From Mesodorylaimus sp. YZB2_4 (Eukaryota > Nematoda > Enoplea > Dorylaimida > Dorylaimidae), in contig JASANH010000085.1 of NCBI GenBank assembly GCA_030248295.1, positions 269,536 to 333,535 on the forward strand: a DNA stretch of 64,000 nt, in the 5' to 3' direction. The position numbers and the translations under genes were made by a program. Under the pieces are notes generated by a model. That model saw only the letters and a list, made by a program, of their open reading frames with translations, was not told where the DNA came from and made no database searches. The number at the start of each line of letters is the position of its first letter. Positions within the stretch are counted from its first letter, which is position 1. Positions 25,441-35,608 of the stretch are shown here, one piece after another.

Positions 25441-25820
25441 AATTCGCACTTCCATCTTCTTCTCTTCCAGACGGAAGTTCTGCTGGAAGTGGCAACCGGA
25501 AGGAAAAAGGGCCATACAGGTTACAGTTTTTTATGTCTAACTATAGAGCCCACACTTCCATTTGGTTCGCGCCCTACCTCCAGTGGGGTGGGCAACTGGA
25601 CGTAGGACGCGCGGCAAGTGGAAGTGCGAGCTTCCAGGTTTTCGCGTCCAGTTTCCTCGCGGCCCGTCTAGTTGACCACTGACCAACGGAAGTCGAGCTA
25701 GAACCAAATGGAAGTGTGGGCTCTAGTGGGACATAAAAAACTGGTACCTACATGGCCCTTTTTCCTTCCAGGTGCCACTTCCAGCAGAATTTCTATCTAG
25801 AAGAAAAAACGCTTCCAGAT
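25440..25820. mobile_element. MITE with long terminal inverted repeats (about 110 bp)
   Basis: The left arm holds TTCTGCTGGAAGTGGCA, GGAAGGAAAAAGGGCCAT, CAGTTTTTTATGTC and GAGCCCACACTTCCATTTGG in order. The right arm (about 25690-25820) carries the same strings in reverse complement and reverse order, with few differences. The 370-bp unit could fold into one long hairpin; no ORF. Confidence 0.8.
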
Positions 25821-26274
25821 TTGAAGTCCGAATTTCGACATGACCCCAGCTGGCATTCTGTGCTAAAAATTTATTCTGAGGCAAGCTTTGGTACAAAGTC
25901 CGCCGAAAATGTGGACTGACAAGATTCCAGCCCTTGACAGTCGTTGTCGAGTAGAGTACATGAAGCTAGCAAGGCTAGGGCTTTGGTTATTCAAAGGTGC
26001 AATTCAGTTGGTAACATGACTCGCAATTTATTGCAACCTTTCTCTATTGACGCAAGTCAGAAAGTGGTTTGACCTTACACTTACTTACAATTAGAGAGTT
26101 TCCTGTCCTGTTATCCCCTCTCTGCGCTCTTTGTTTCGGTTTTGGCTTGAACAAAAATTAGGGAGCTTCAGTGTTCGTAAAAGCACGAAATGCAAATAGC
26201 TTCAGGACAAAACCATCGAAGCAAAATACGTCAAAGCACGAAGGAGACACGCTGATAACATATTTCAGATTCTG

Positions 26275-27215
26275 TTGCAGGCTTCCTTACCCATCAAATA
26301 TTATCTCGTTCAGACAATGGACGTACTAGGACCTGATTTGGGCGTCTCCATTCAGTGCGTCTTGGTTGGCAGTACTGGCCTCTTGACCTATGGCACCCTC
26401 CTGCTTGTGATCATTCTGACCAAAGATCTTCGCCGAAAAGATTACATTCTGTTCATTCTCAATCGCACACTGGTCGACTTCATTTACTCCCTACTCCTTG
26501 GCGTCGTGCACCCGTTGGCCATCCTGACTTCATCGCTATCATCACCCCCTGTGTTCGATTGCTGGCGTGGTAGAGATAGCTTTGGCGTCTGCATCGATCT
26601 GCTCCGAGCCATTTCTGGCTTGTAATGGATACGTCTCTATTTTCCACAACAGTCTTTACAAAAGGGTGTACAATATGAGGAACGTGTACATCATGTGTGC
26701 CGGTGTCTGGGCCCTCGGCTCCTTATCTGCCATTCCTCACCTCTTCGTAGGCTCCCTTGGGCGAGTAGAGGGGTCATTTTGTGAAATCAAGTTCACCCCT
26801 GACAATCTAATTGTCACGCTGCTCGCCAACTATAGCTTTATCCTGGGGGGGGGGGGGGATTGGGGAGTGTTCTCTTTTTCAATCATAAAATGTTTAATTT
26901 TTTGAAAAATCACAAAAACCAACCAATGAGCAATAGCCAGAAATCAAAATTGCGGAATGACACCGAAATGCTAAAATTTATTTTTGTCGCAGCATTTTTG
27001 CCCATGATATTTTAGTTACCTGGGGTTATTATTTTATGGGTTCAAATGATCAATCCCGTATTTGGTTTACACTCGCAAGTCTGGGATTTTTCTGGGTTTC
27101 GTTCCCTGTCAATCCTATCGTTACTTTTTCAATGGTACGCCTTGTCAGAAATCGACTTTTGAGAGCAATTAATCGACTGAGGGGTCGGTCGATAGTTGGG
27201 GACTCCCTGACTGCA
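26275..27215 (+). pseudogene. Rhodopsin-like GPCR, broken copy
   Basis: Three pieces resemble parts of one 7TM receptor. 26275-26570 has TM1/TM2 (STGLLTYGTLLLVIILTKDL and LVDFIYSLLLGVVHPLAIL). 26567-26860 in another frame has TM3 to TM5 (CNGYVSIFHNSLYKRVYN, CAGVWALGSLSAIPHLFV). 27036-27190 has a TM7-like end (IWFTLASLGFFWVSFPVNPI). The first shift lies near 26565-26575 with no splice signals; the second piece runs into a 14-G tract at 26845-26858, and TM6 is absent. Either a pseudogene or a locus damaged by homopolymer errors; introns cannot be fully excluded. Confidence 0.55.
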
Positions 27216-27299
27216 GGACCTATTGGGTGTGTGTCAGGGTCGCATATTTACGGTCATCCCAGTAGGGTTGCATGGGTTGAAGAATCGAAGACTTAAGCG

Positions 27300-28660
27300 T
27301 GTGTGCTTGCTGACTTTTCTTATAAGTCGTTTGCAGCCCGATCGTAGGCTGGAATAAGCGATTATGGCAGGCAAGCAGTCGCGTGGTGCAGTAGGATCCC
27401 GTAAACTGCTAGGCAGGAGGAGAGCTTGGCGCGGCAGGTTTGGCACAATGTCAGCACCGCACAGTGACAATGAGAGACCTTCGGACCTGTGGCCTTTTGC
27501 TTATATAACTCTACCCCACGCTGGCTGCTGATCTGCCAAAGTGAAAAGCTTTTTTGTGGTTTTTTAAAATTGTTTTTCTTTGTAGACATTGGCAGTGCAT
27601 TCGATATTATCCGCCAACAGATGAGCGAGTCGCTTTTTTCATAAATTCAGATGTTTTAGTGGTGTCATTATCAAGCCAGAACCGTTTCTTGCCTTTACAA
27701 TTGGATACCCATCGTCAACCTGACACTAGCTTTTTAGCAGTAAGCAGTTGGGGAGGTGTGAAGTGCTCTTTCCTGTTCGATATCATCTGATTCAATGTCC
27801 GTGATAAAGATTATTAATTGTGTGTTGCCCTCTTTATATGTACATAGAGCTATGGCAGAGGTCAAGAAAACATTGAGAAGTGAGGGAGCTGCATCAGCAA
27901 CCGATTGAGAGACGAAAAAGTTTCTCCAACAGGTCGTTTTGCACAAATGGGAATGCGCGCGTACATTCAGAGCTTTGCACCAAAGTCCGCTAACAAGTGG
28001 AAATCTAAAAGCCACTGACACAAAAAAGGGACGGATAAGAGGAAGGGGCGAAAGAGTAGCAGAGACAGCGCAACAGATTTTTATTCTGCCGAAAGCTTTT
28101 TCAAAATGTCATTATTGAAAAGGAAGAGTACTGTTCAATGCTATCTTTTCACACAGATATACAGCATAGGCATGCACTCAAGGATAAAGAAATAAGTTTT
28201 ACCCGAAATGATTTACGAGATCGACCGCGATCGCATCAGGTTCCGATCACTAGATCCGACCCGATCCAGTCCAGGTTTGAAGGACCCGATCTCGAGCCTC
28301 AAGTCACGACAAAAACTGATCTTACGATTAGCCGCACTTATTGTTAGAACAGGTCGCGCTAGGCTGGGTACGCGTCGAGGTACAGTGTTATCCGAGCCCA
28401 TCAACACAGCAATGTGTGGGGTCTGCGTTGTACGAATTGTTGCGGTTGCGGACGCTGATGCGTTTATTGCAGACCGAGTTCTTTGCGACACAGCAGCTCA
28501 TGGTCCTGAATTTTCAGGTTCGAGGACTCCCGTTGGCGATTGCAGTAAAAAAGGTGCATTGGCTCTGGCGCGACGGTTCACTTCTGCAATATTTGCTTAC
28601 CATGTAAGTATCAGGCGGTATAGTGGGTTTGATTCAAATTTCCGCGAATCTAGGCCCTGT
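27300..28660. other. Spacer with GATC-rich repeat remnant
   Basis: 28220-28310 resembles the GATCGGG family (GATCCGACCCGATCCAG). ORFs here up to 151 codons show no known domain. Confidence 0.3.
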
Positions 28661-28664
28661 TAGC

Positions 28665-29455
28665 GAGTTGCAGTCAAATCTAACTGCATAGTCAGCCGGA
28701 GAAAAATTCCATGGTTAACTTTAACCTGGGTTTCCAAGTCTTAGTCAAACTTAGCCAAGACAGTCAGCTGACAGACTTGACTGTCTAAATCTAGCCTAGC
28801 TAGCGAGGTAGGTTAGCAGTCCAACTGACCCAGTTATGTGTAGTTTCCTATATGCAAGCGGAAAGGATACCACAACATCAACGTTTTAAAAGGCATGTAT
28901 CCTGAGAACCAGAGGACCGACATTGAGGCTGATTGGCCTGGGGGGGGGGGGGGTATTTGGCTCTACAAGTTTAAATTGCAGTAATCGGAATTGATTTCGA
29001 AAGTGGTCAATGTAAGGGCATATTATTTGCGACAGTGGCTATGGGCGTAGTATTCGTGCCTGCATGGCTTACTTGATTCTTGCATCCAAGTGGAGTGCCG
29101 ATGTGCCCTCTCATGTCTGCGGATTAGTGGCGAGTGTTAGTGAATCTCAGCACAATGACGGTTTTGGTGATGCAGATGATCTGCCTATTGTTGCAGACGG
29201 AGGCGATGGCAGTGTCGATCACGATCACTCAGTTTAGATGGTTACTCATTGTAAGGAGTCGATGCGACTTCGCCTAACTGTCAGTTATCTTTGCGGTTAA
29301 GGTCTTAACTGGGCAGTTTCATAAATGTCCTCCTAACCTCTACTCGGAAACCTCAGTCAGCTATCCTTAATTGGTCAGTTAATAAACTGCCAAGTTAACG
29401 AGTTGACTGCTCAGTTAGCCTTAACTAGGAGTCAAATTTAACTGCTGTGGTTTGT
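28665..29455. repeat. Degenerate MITE-like element with TTAACTG-rich ends
   Basis: AGTCAAATCTAACTGC (28674 area) and AGTCAAATTTAACTGC (29431 area) bound the stretch. Each is nearly self-complementary, and the flanking 120 bp on both sides is dense in TTAACT/AGTTAA motifs. The interior has a 14-G run and a short acidic ORF end (DDLPIVADGGDGSVDHDHSV). Old element; ends approximate. Confidence 0.35.
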
Positions 29456-30080
29456 GCATGGGCCGACGCAAAACCTGCATTGTCGACAGATATCGATTTT
29501 CATCTAGATAGATGAGTTGATCAGTTCGCGAGGACTAAGAAATAATTATGAGCCTCATTAGATCTAATGTGCCAATATCTTCAGCTTATCAGCCCACAGC
29601 CCATCAGTCCAATATCTTCAGCAGATCGTATTCAGCCCACAGAGGTACAGCGCATGGCTGCACTGACGTGAGTGTGCAACACTGTATTTTCTTTTTTTCC
29701 AATCATGGTCCAAAGTCGGCATCTAAAAAAACTTTATTTGCCTATCGCTACTTCCATTTGCCGAAGCTTTTGACTTTGTCACAGAATTTATCTGTCCATA
29801 CGCGTGTAAGATCAGCAGTCGGTCTTTGGGTCGCTTTACGCCCAATTCCCCTGCTGGACCGCGGGGCGGACTAGAGGAGATTGGGTGGCTAGCGTTTACC
29901 ACTCTTATGTTTGGATATGCAATGAGCAGCAGCAGCAATGTCTGCCCTTAGCGCGACGAAGTAGCTCTGACGGTGCTGCCAGAATGGTAGGGCAGGCCTA
30001 TACATAAGTTTCCAAGTCGCGAGGTTTCCAGTCGTTTCGATTCCAATCGGTTGAATTAAAATAGTGGACAGCGGGCGAAA
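29456..30080. other. Spacer upstream of YRDC
   Basis: Includes the presumed YRDC promoter. Nothing else supported. Confidence 0.3.
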
Positions 30081-31272
30081 ATGTCTTCATCCACAAAACT
30101 AATTACCCTCAATTCTCATAGTAAGTCAAATGCTTTGCGGCCACCGCGATTGAATGGTAACTTTGGCCAAATGCAGTCTTGGTGACATCTTGTATTTTAG
30201 CTTTGTCGGCGTGCATTCAAGCCTCGAAACGATGTATTCAATCAGGTGGTGTCATCGCGGTGCCCACTGACACCGTGTACGGAGTGGCGAGCTCGTTGGC
30301 TTCGGCTGAACGACTTTACGAAGTGAAAGGGCGAACAAAAACGAAACCACTGGCCTTGTGTGTGGGAGACATCACAGAGATCAAAACGTGAGTCAGCTTT
30401 GTGTGCGGACTAGTTGAGATTCATTTTTATTTGATTATGCGATGTGAATGTGAGAGGAAGTCATATTTTTGTGCGTGGTGGAGGTGGAAGATTGTGGAGG
30501 GGGGGGGGGAAGGTGGAAGATTGTAGGGATTTCTCACCAGCTCCACAGAAATATTTAGGTTTATAGGGACTTGAAAAAATTTTGTTGGCCGCCTCTTCTA
30601 GATAAGTGGCACCTACATGGAGGGGGGCATCTCCCGTGATTTCATCATTCCTTACTGTGGGAACTACTTTCACCTCCCTTGATTGATGGACATCCTATTA
30701 GTCCCAGGACCATCCTTTCGCCTCGTGGTTGATTGTGAAGGTGGTACTAAAATCGACATCACATCCCTCATGATACGGATACATATATAGAATTCTCAAG
30801 TCAGAGCACCCTATCAATCAATACCAAGCACCCAGTATTATTTCAGCTGGGCTCATACAACTGTGCCTGAAACGCTCATGGACGACCTGTTGCCTGGCCC
30901 GGTCACTCTAGTATTCGAACGCACTCGTGCCCTGTCCACTGCCTTCAATCCAACCACAAATTTGGTCGGTATTCGCATTCCAGCTCACGAGTTCATGCGA
31001 GAACTATGTCGACAATGCGGAGAACCATTAGCTTTGACCAGCGCTAATATCAGGCAAGTGCTCAAGTTTCTCTCCATCATTCTATAATGTTTTTGCGCTT
31101 CAGTGATACACGGAGCACTCTGACAGTGGACGAATTCAGGTTGCTTTGGCCCAAACTAGATCTTGTGGTGGACGGTGGACAGCTGGCGGACACTGCGCTT
31201 AGTCGCGAAGGCTCGACGGTGGTCGATTTGTCGAAAGCGGGCACCTATCGCATTATCAGGCCTGGAAGGTAA
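30081..31272 (+). CDS. YRDC: YrdC-domain threonylcarbamoyl-AMP synthase (4 exons, 200 aa)
   Basis: Makes threonylcarbamoyl-AMP from Thr, bicarbonate and ATP for the t6A37 modification of ANN-decoding tRNAs. Exons 30081-30120, 30201-30387, 30847-31053, 31104-31272 (TAA). Family motifs in order: GGVIAVPTDTVYGVA, the substrate-binding KGRTKTKPLALCV, LLPGPVTLVFERT, GIRIPAHEF, LALTSANIS, STVVDLS and the closing IIRPGR. The third intron begins GC (AG|GCAAGT at 31054); using it restores TSANIS followed by DTRSTLTVDEF, whereas reading through ends soon after at TAA. The protein lacks the long N-terminal extension of the vertebrate form and stops right after IIRPGR, about 25 residues earlier than usual. 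Confidence 0.9.
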
Positions 31273-32300
31273 ATTTAGTTTCGGAAATTCAAGAAGATAC
31301 AGCTCAGAAGCGCTTCAAGCAGGCCAGCCTATTATGTATCGTTAGTCTTGGGAGCCAGGGACATTAACTCTTCTGCTTCGTCTGGCGCATCGAGTGGGCA
31401 ACTACTGTATATAAGGCTCCGTGCATAATGCATTTATGATTTTCGTCACTTTGTTCAGCTTTTCTATATGCCAAAATACCCAATATTTCCTGCTAAATCT
31501 AAATTCTAAAGATGCTTCGCGCTTGCGAAACCCCTTATTATTACACTTTAACGAAGTCAAGACAAAAGAGTTCCCCATTGAGATAGGGGTCTTCCTGAGC
31601 TTTCGAACTGCTGACAATGGCTGTGCAAGACTTATTGTTAGAAGTTGGTTTGTTAACTCATGGGGAAAAAAGCAGGTGCCTGATGCTTCATTCAGTTTGC
31701 TTGGCTTGTGATGGGTGCTAGTAGAAATATCACCTGACTGCATGAGCGCGCCACCCCTGACACCCCGCTTGTTTCCCGTCGTCCTTTGTTTCAATATTTG
31801 GCGCAGATATGAAATCTCGTTGATGAGGCTCTGATACACTTTTAAGAGATCTGACCAGGAACTGAAAAGACCAATAAGCAGTGATTAGACCTTTGGCAGC
31901 TAATTATTGCTTCTTTTTCAGTGCATTGAAAGAAACTGTCAAGATATTGGCCAGTAGCAAATATAACTTGCGAGAAATGTCTTGAACACTTGGAAGAATC
32001 GATTTTAAGATGGTTGAGTTTGAGCGTTGTTTCCCGATTTTTAGCGAATGGTTTTTTATGAATAAAAACTACATGTTGCGTTGGAGAAGCTTGTGGTGGA
32101 AAACTTGTTTGTTATGAGTACTGTATGTATGAAAAGCAAATGCTCTAGTTGTCGTTCCGACGCGAGGAAGTGAGGTGTGGATGAGTGTAGGTGATATTGA
32201 GGTGAGGGTTACGGCGGTTACATGATGCGGGGAGAATGTTTTGTGAAGAATTGTGTAATATCTAAAACGTAATGAAGTTATACAAATCACGTTGTAACTT
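31273..32300. other. Spacer, nothing recognised
   Basis: AT-rich. The longest ORF (31402-31839, minus) has no recognisable domain. Confidence 0.3.
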
Positions 32301-32560
32301 TGCGGCCGCCGTGGTGCAGTAGTTAAATTCGGCGATCGACCGTCCCAATGTATCTAGTACGTGCATGGAACATTCGGGCGGACGATGATTCATATCCGAC
32401 CTTGATCATCAAGGCTTACATCCCGCGCGCGCGGCATTACTCGCAGCGCATTGATCCTATTCTCACATGGACTGAGCTCTCAGATGACGTTGAACCCCAG
32501 GCGAACTCTGTTGCGCTGATTGTGGACTAGCACTGCACCCTGCTGGTCTTGTCCTCCAAC
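32300..32560 (+). repeat. SINE family A head fragment
   Basis: GCGGCCGCCGTGGTGCAGTA with following AAATTCGG resembles the start of the family A SINEs at 8557 and 41135. The downstream sequence does not clearly match their body. Confidence 0.35.
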
Positions 32561-32768
32561 GTCCTATCATTACCCCAATTGGACCAAGCAACTCTTCCAC
32601 GCCGGCGTTCTTATTCCTCTCTCACAAACTAGTCATTCACTAGGAGCAAATACAGAGGCACAACCAGAAGACATACCCGACAGAACTGAGCACATCGAGA
32701 AAACGACCAAACGAGCAACCAAAGCGATACAGGCAATCACTGACATTTCACTCGTTCACAGCCCGGCT

Positions 32769-32957
32769 TTACTTCCTCTTGGACGGTTTCTTGTCCTTGG
32801 GACGTTCGGGTTCGGGATCCGCTCGCGTTCGGTCGGCCCATTTCTCGTAGTCCTCTGGATCGCGTAAGGGTTGAGCGGGCGTGGGCGCTTCGGGACGCTC
32901 GACCACATACGTCTGAACCGTTATCGACTTCGCATCGAACTTCCTCTTCGGCGGCAT
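32769..32957 (-). CDS. Small charged hypothetical protein (62 aa)
   Basis: Single-exon frame starting MPPKRKFDAKS and ending DKKPSKRK. About half of the residues are charged, with Lys/Arg clusters at both ends and an acidic, proline-rich middle (DPEDYEKWADRTRADPEPER). The start was chosen because the charge pattern and GC-rich codons begin at this ATG, although the frame stays open upstream to 33134. No family recognised; the base composition differs from the AT-rich surroundings, which supports real coding. Could be nuclear or intrinsically disordered (inference). Confidence 0.5.
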   Translation of the reverse strand: MPPKRKFDAKSITVQTYVVERPEAPTPAQPLRDPEDYEKWADRTRADPEPERPKDKKPSKRK

Positions 32958-34120
32958 TCTTATCGAAGAGACCGCGTCACCGGCTACCAGCCAGGCACCA
33001 CAAACGAATGAAGGGAAGTGGGTGGTTCTTTGTATCTGCATCATACTGTGGTGTACAGTGTAAAGAGTACAATACAACGGGGCGCGAAATTTGAATTTCC
33101 TTAAAGCTCGACAGTGCGCTCGGCACGACGTCACATTTAGGAAACATCAGGCCAAATTTCTTTGCGCCATTCATGATCTCTTTTGTTCTTCGGATATGAG
33201 GTCCTTTTTCGAAGCGCTTGAATCTTCATCGCCTGGCTCGCATTCCAAAAAGTCGCAGAATGGAAGCTCTTATTGTTAGCCGCGGGACTGAAACACGCAA
33301 TTACGTTTTTCTTTGCTGACTACTGGAGGTGTATTGTTTTTGTACTCTACTTCGACAAAATGGCCACCACCAAAAATCGATAAGCACAACGGCCGCGCAG
33401 GGAATCAGAAGCGGCTCGAGCCACATTCATGACAGTAGAGCCATGACAGTGCCATCATGCTATCGCAAAAAAACCTGTAAGACTAAAAAATCCCAAGCTA
33501 TCACGAGTCAATGCCAGACATGAGAGCAATTAATTCTTGTCCATGCTACAAATAATTGATTTTCATTCTGATTGAGGAAAAATCTGGTTATAGACCCAGA
33601 TTCAATTTTAGACGACGAGCAGCACGGCTTCATCGATAAATAAGCTGGGGAGCCCCCAGCCCGTGAACTAGCCCGAGTAAAACCAGCATAATTATAAACA
33701 TCGAGAAGGAAACGGAGCAGGCATCTTACACGAATATGGGAACCTATGGGGTCAGGTTTCATAATCAAGAGACTGGGGAAAGCGTAAGTATATAATGAGA
33801 CGTGCTTGCAGTGATTCTTTTAATTAAATCGAAACTATGTAGCATCTACCGTTGGTGGATTGTGGATTGAGATTGAGGCTGTGCTCGGACATTCGAATTC
33901 ATGCGGGAGGCAGGCCATGGACAAAGCGGTCCTATGGGAAAGGATGTGACGTTTGGCCCCTAAAAACTTAATTAAAGCCGCGAGAGGGAGTCGAACCCGC
34001 CAGCATCCTCTGATCATTGCCCTGTTTTCTTTAGTTTGGATATCATTTGTCTGTTTCAATGGATGTAGGACTGATATATGATCCCTTTTATGAGAGAAAC
34101 ACGAGACTGCGTCGCCCTTG
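32958..34120. other. Spacer with a B-box-like remnant
   Basis: No gene recognised. The minus strand at about 33974-33996 reads CGGGTTCGACTCCCTCTCGC, a B-box-like match that may be a SINE scrap. Confidence 0.3.
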
Positions 34121-34124
34121 GTTA

Positions 34125-35075
34125 CATGACAAAAGACCGCCAACAAAAGACCGCGCGACAAAAGACCGCGCCCAAAAGACCGCGGCGAGATAAGACCGCC
34201 TGACAAATTGACCGCTGGTCATAATACCGCGCGTAAAAAAGACCGAGCACAAAATGACCGAAAATAAACAAAGAAGGTCAGATAGATAGGGAATCGATTT
34301 TGCTAGTTTTCTGATCTTATTATGAAATGCCTTTGGCTGCTATCGAGAGTCAGAAAGACTGCGATTTGTTCCTTCATCACGGATACCTTAATGATTTGTC
34401 AAGAACAAGGAAAGAGGGAAAGATTTCAGAAAATGCATTTTTTATAAGGCGAAGTGTCCTGCTCGGATGCAGAGGGCTAACGACGCAGTCACAAAGGAGT
34501 CATCATTCGCACACAGCTAGAACAGATGAGAAGTATCGTGTTGGAAAAGGAAGAATAAGCTTCTGCTTCTCAAGGACAGAAGCATAAACATGTTGCAGTG
34601 GTAACTGTTGGATTATCGGACTCAGTGAAAGGTGCAGTGCCGTAAGTGCCGTGGCTGAGATGTACAGTATTGTACAAAGAACGCGGCATCGGGGAAGTCT
34701 GCCATATCCGCGGTCGCTGGGGGAACTGATCATTCCTGAGTACCAGCTGACTGAACCCGGCCAGGCGCTTTTGCTGTTTGGTTCCCAGGCAAAGGCTGGT
34801 ATAAGGCTGGCTGAAGCCTAATATCAGCCTAAGCTTAAGTCTTATGCCAGACTAAGCCCAAGCCTAATACCAGCCTAGGCTAACCTATGTTGGGGACCCA
34901 ACAGCAAAAGTGCCAGCTATTCTTATGTGACAGTGATTCATATATGACAAAGTATGAAAACGCGGTCTTTTGTCGCACGCTGTCATCTGTGTCTGCGGTC
35001 TTATTGCACGCGGTCTTTTGACCGTGGTCATTTGTCGCGCGGCCTTTTGTTGGCGGTCATTTGTCGTGCGTCAGT
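34125..35075. mobile_element. Fold-back element with tandem-repeat arms, MULE-like
   Basis: The left arm (34125-34260) is a run of degenerate GACAAAAGACCGCG units. The right arm (34950-35075) is their reverse complement (GCGGTCTTTTGTCGC and variants GCGGTCATTTGTCG). Each arm holds at least six units. The interior (about 34327-34540) encodes, over two frames, HHGYLNDLSRTRKEGK and then CIFYKAKCPARMQRA followed by a His pair, which fits a FLYWCH zinc finger, a domain often carried by Mutator-like elements. No transposase core is left. Confidence 0.65.
34764..34915. repeat. Small inverted-repeat element nested in the fold-back element
   Basis: GCGCTTTTGCTGTTTGG at the left and CCCAACAGCAAAAGTGCC at the right are near-perfect inverted ends about 150 bp apart; the middle is an array of AAGCCTAA/TTAGGCTT-type words on both strands. 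Confidence 0.55.
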
Positions 35076-35608
35076 CGCCCTTCCTCTCGTCGAGGTCTGT
35101 CATCATCTAAGCTATAGGCATGCTAATTTCTGTTCTAATTTCTTGGTACATTTTTTCTTCCATTCGTTAGTATGCTTGCTACATGCGCAATGGAAATGTG
35201 GTAGCGGCTATCAATGCTAATTTGAAGCGCTCTGCGTAATTGAATAATTAGAGTATTCAGATTATATTTCCCGTCGGTTGGTGGTCGAATGAGCGTACAT
35301 GCTATCGATAATTATTCACGCCATTCCACAAAGAAAACTGCTGAAGTCTTTTTCTATTACCCAACATGGGCAAAGTGAGAGGTGTTTCGAAATGAACTTG
35401 TACTAGTTACCTCGCCACTCGCCTGCTGTCGCCGTACGGAAGTTCTTCTAGCTCTTCATGCCGCCAGCGCAAATCGTTCTGACGTGACGCATTGAATGTT
35501 GAGCGTATGTGAGAGTAACGCAAAGGCCTCCCTTGTCGTAACCAGGCGAGGAGAAATATATACTAAGTCCGCCTATACTTCGTGCGGTTCATATCGCCGG
35601 TTGGAAGA
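35076..35608. promoter_or_regulatory. Upstream region of the MEK gene
   Basis: Half a kilobase between the fold-back element and the MEK start codon. It must contain the 5' UTR and core promoter, but no specific motif can be called with confidence. Confidence 0.25.

Noticed and set aside
28208-28663. 151-codon ORF as a gene
   Set aside because: It begins within a GATC-rich repeat and shows no recognisable domain.
31402-31839. 145-codon minus-strand ORF downstream of YRDC
   Set aside because: No family features; composition equals the AT-rich spacer.
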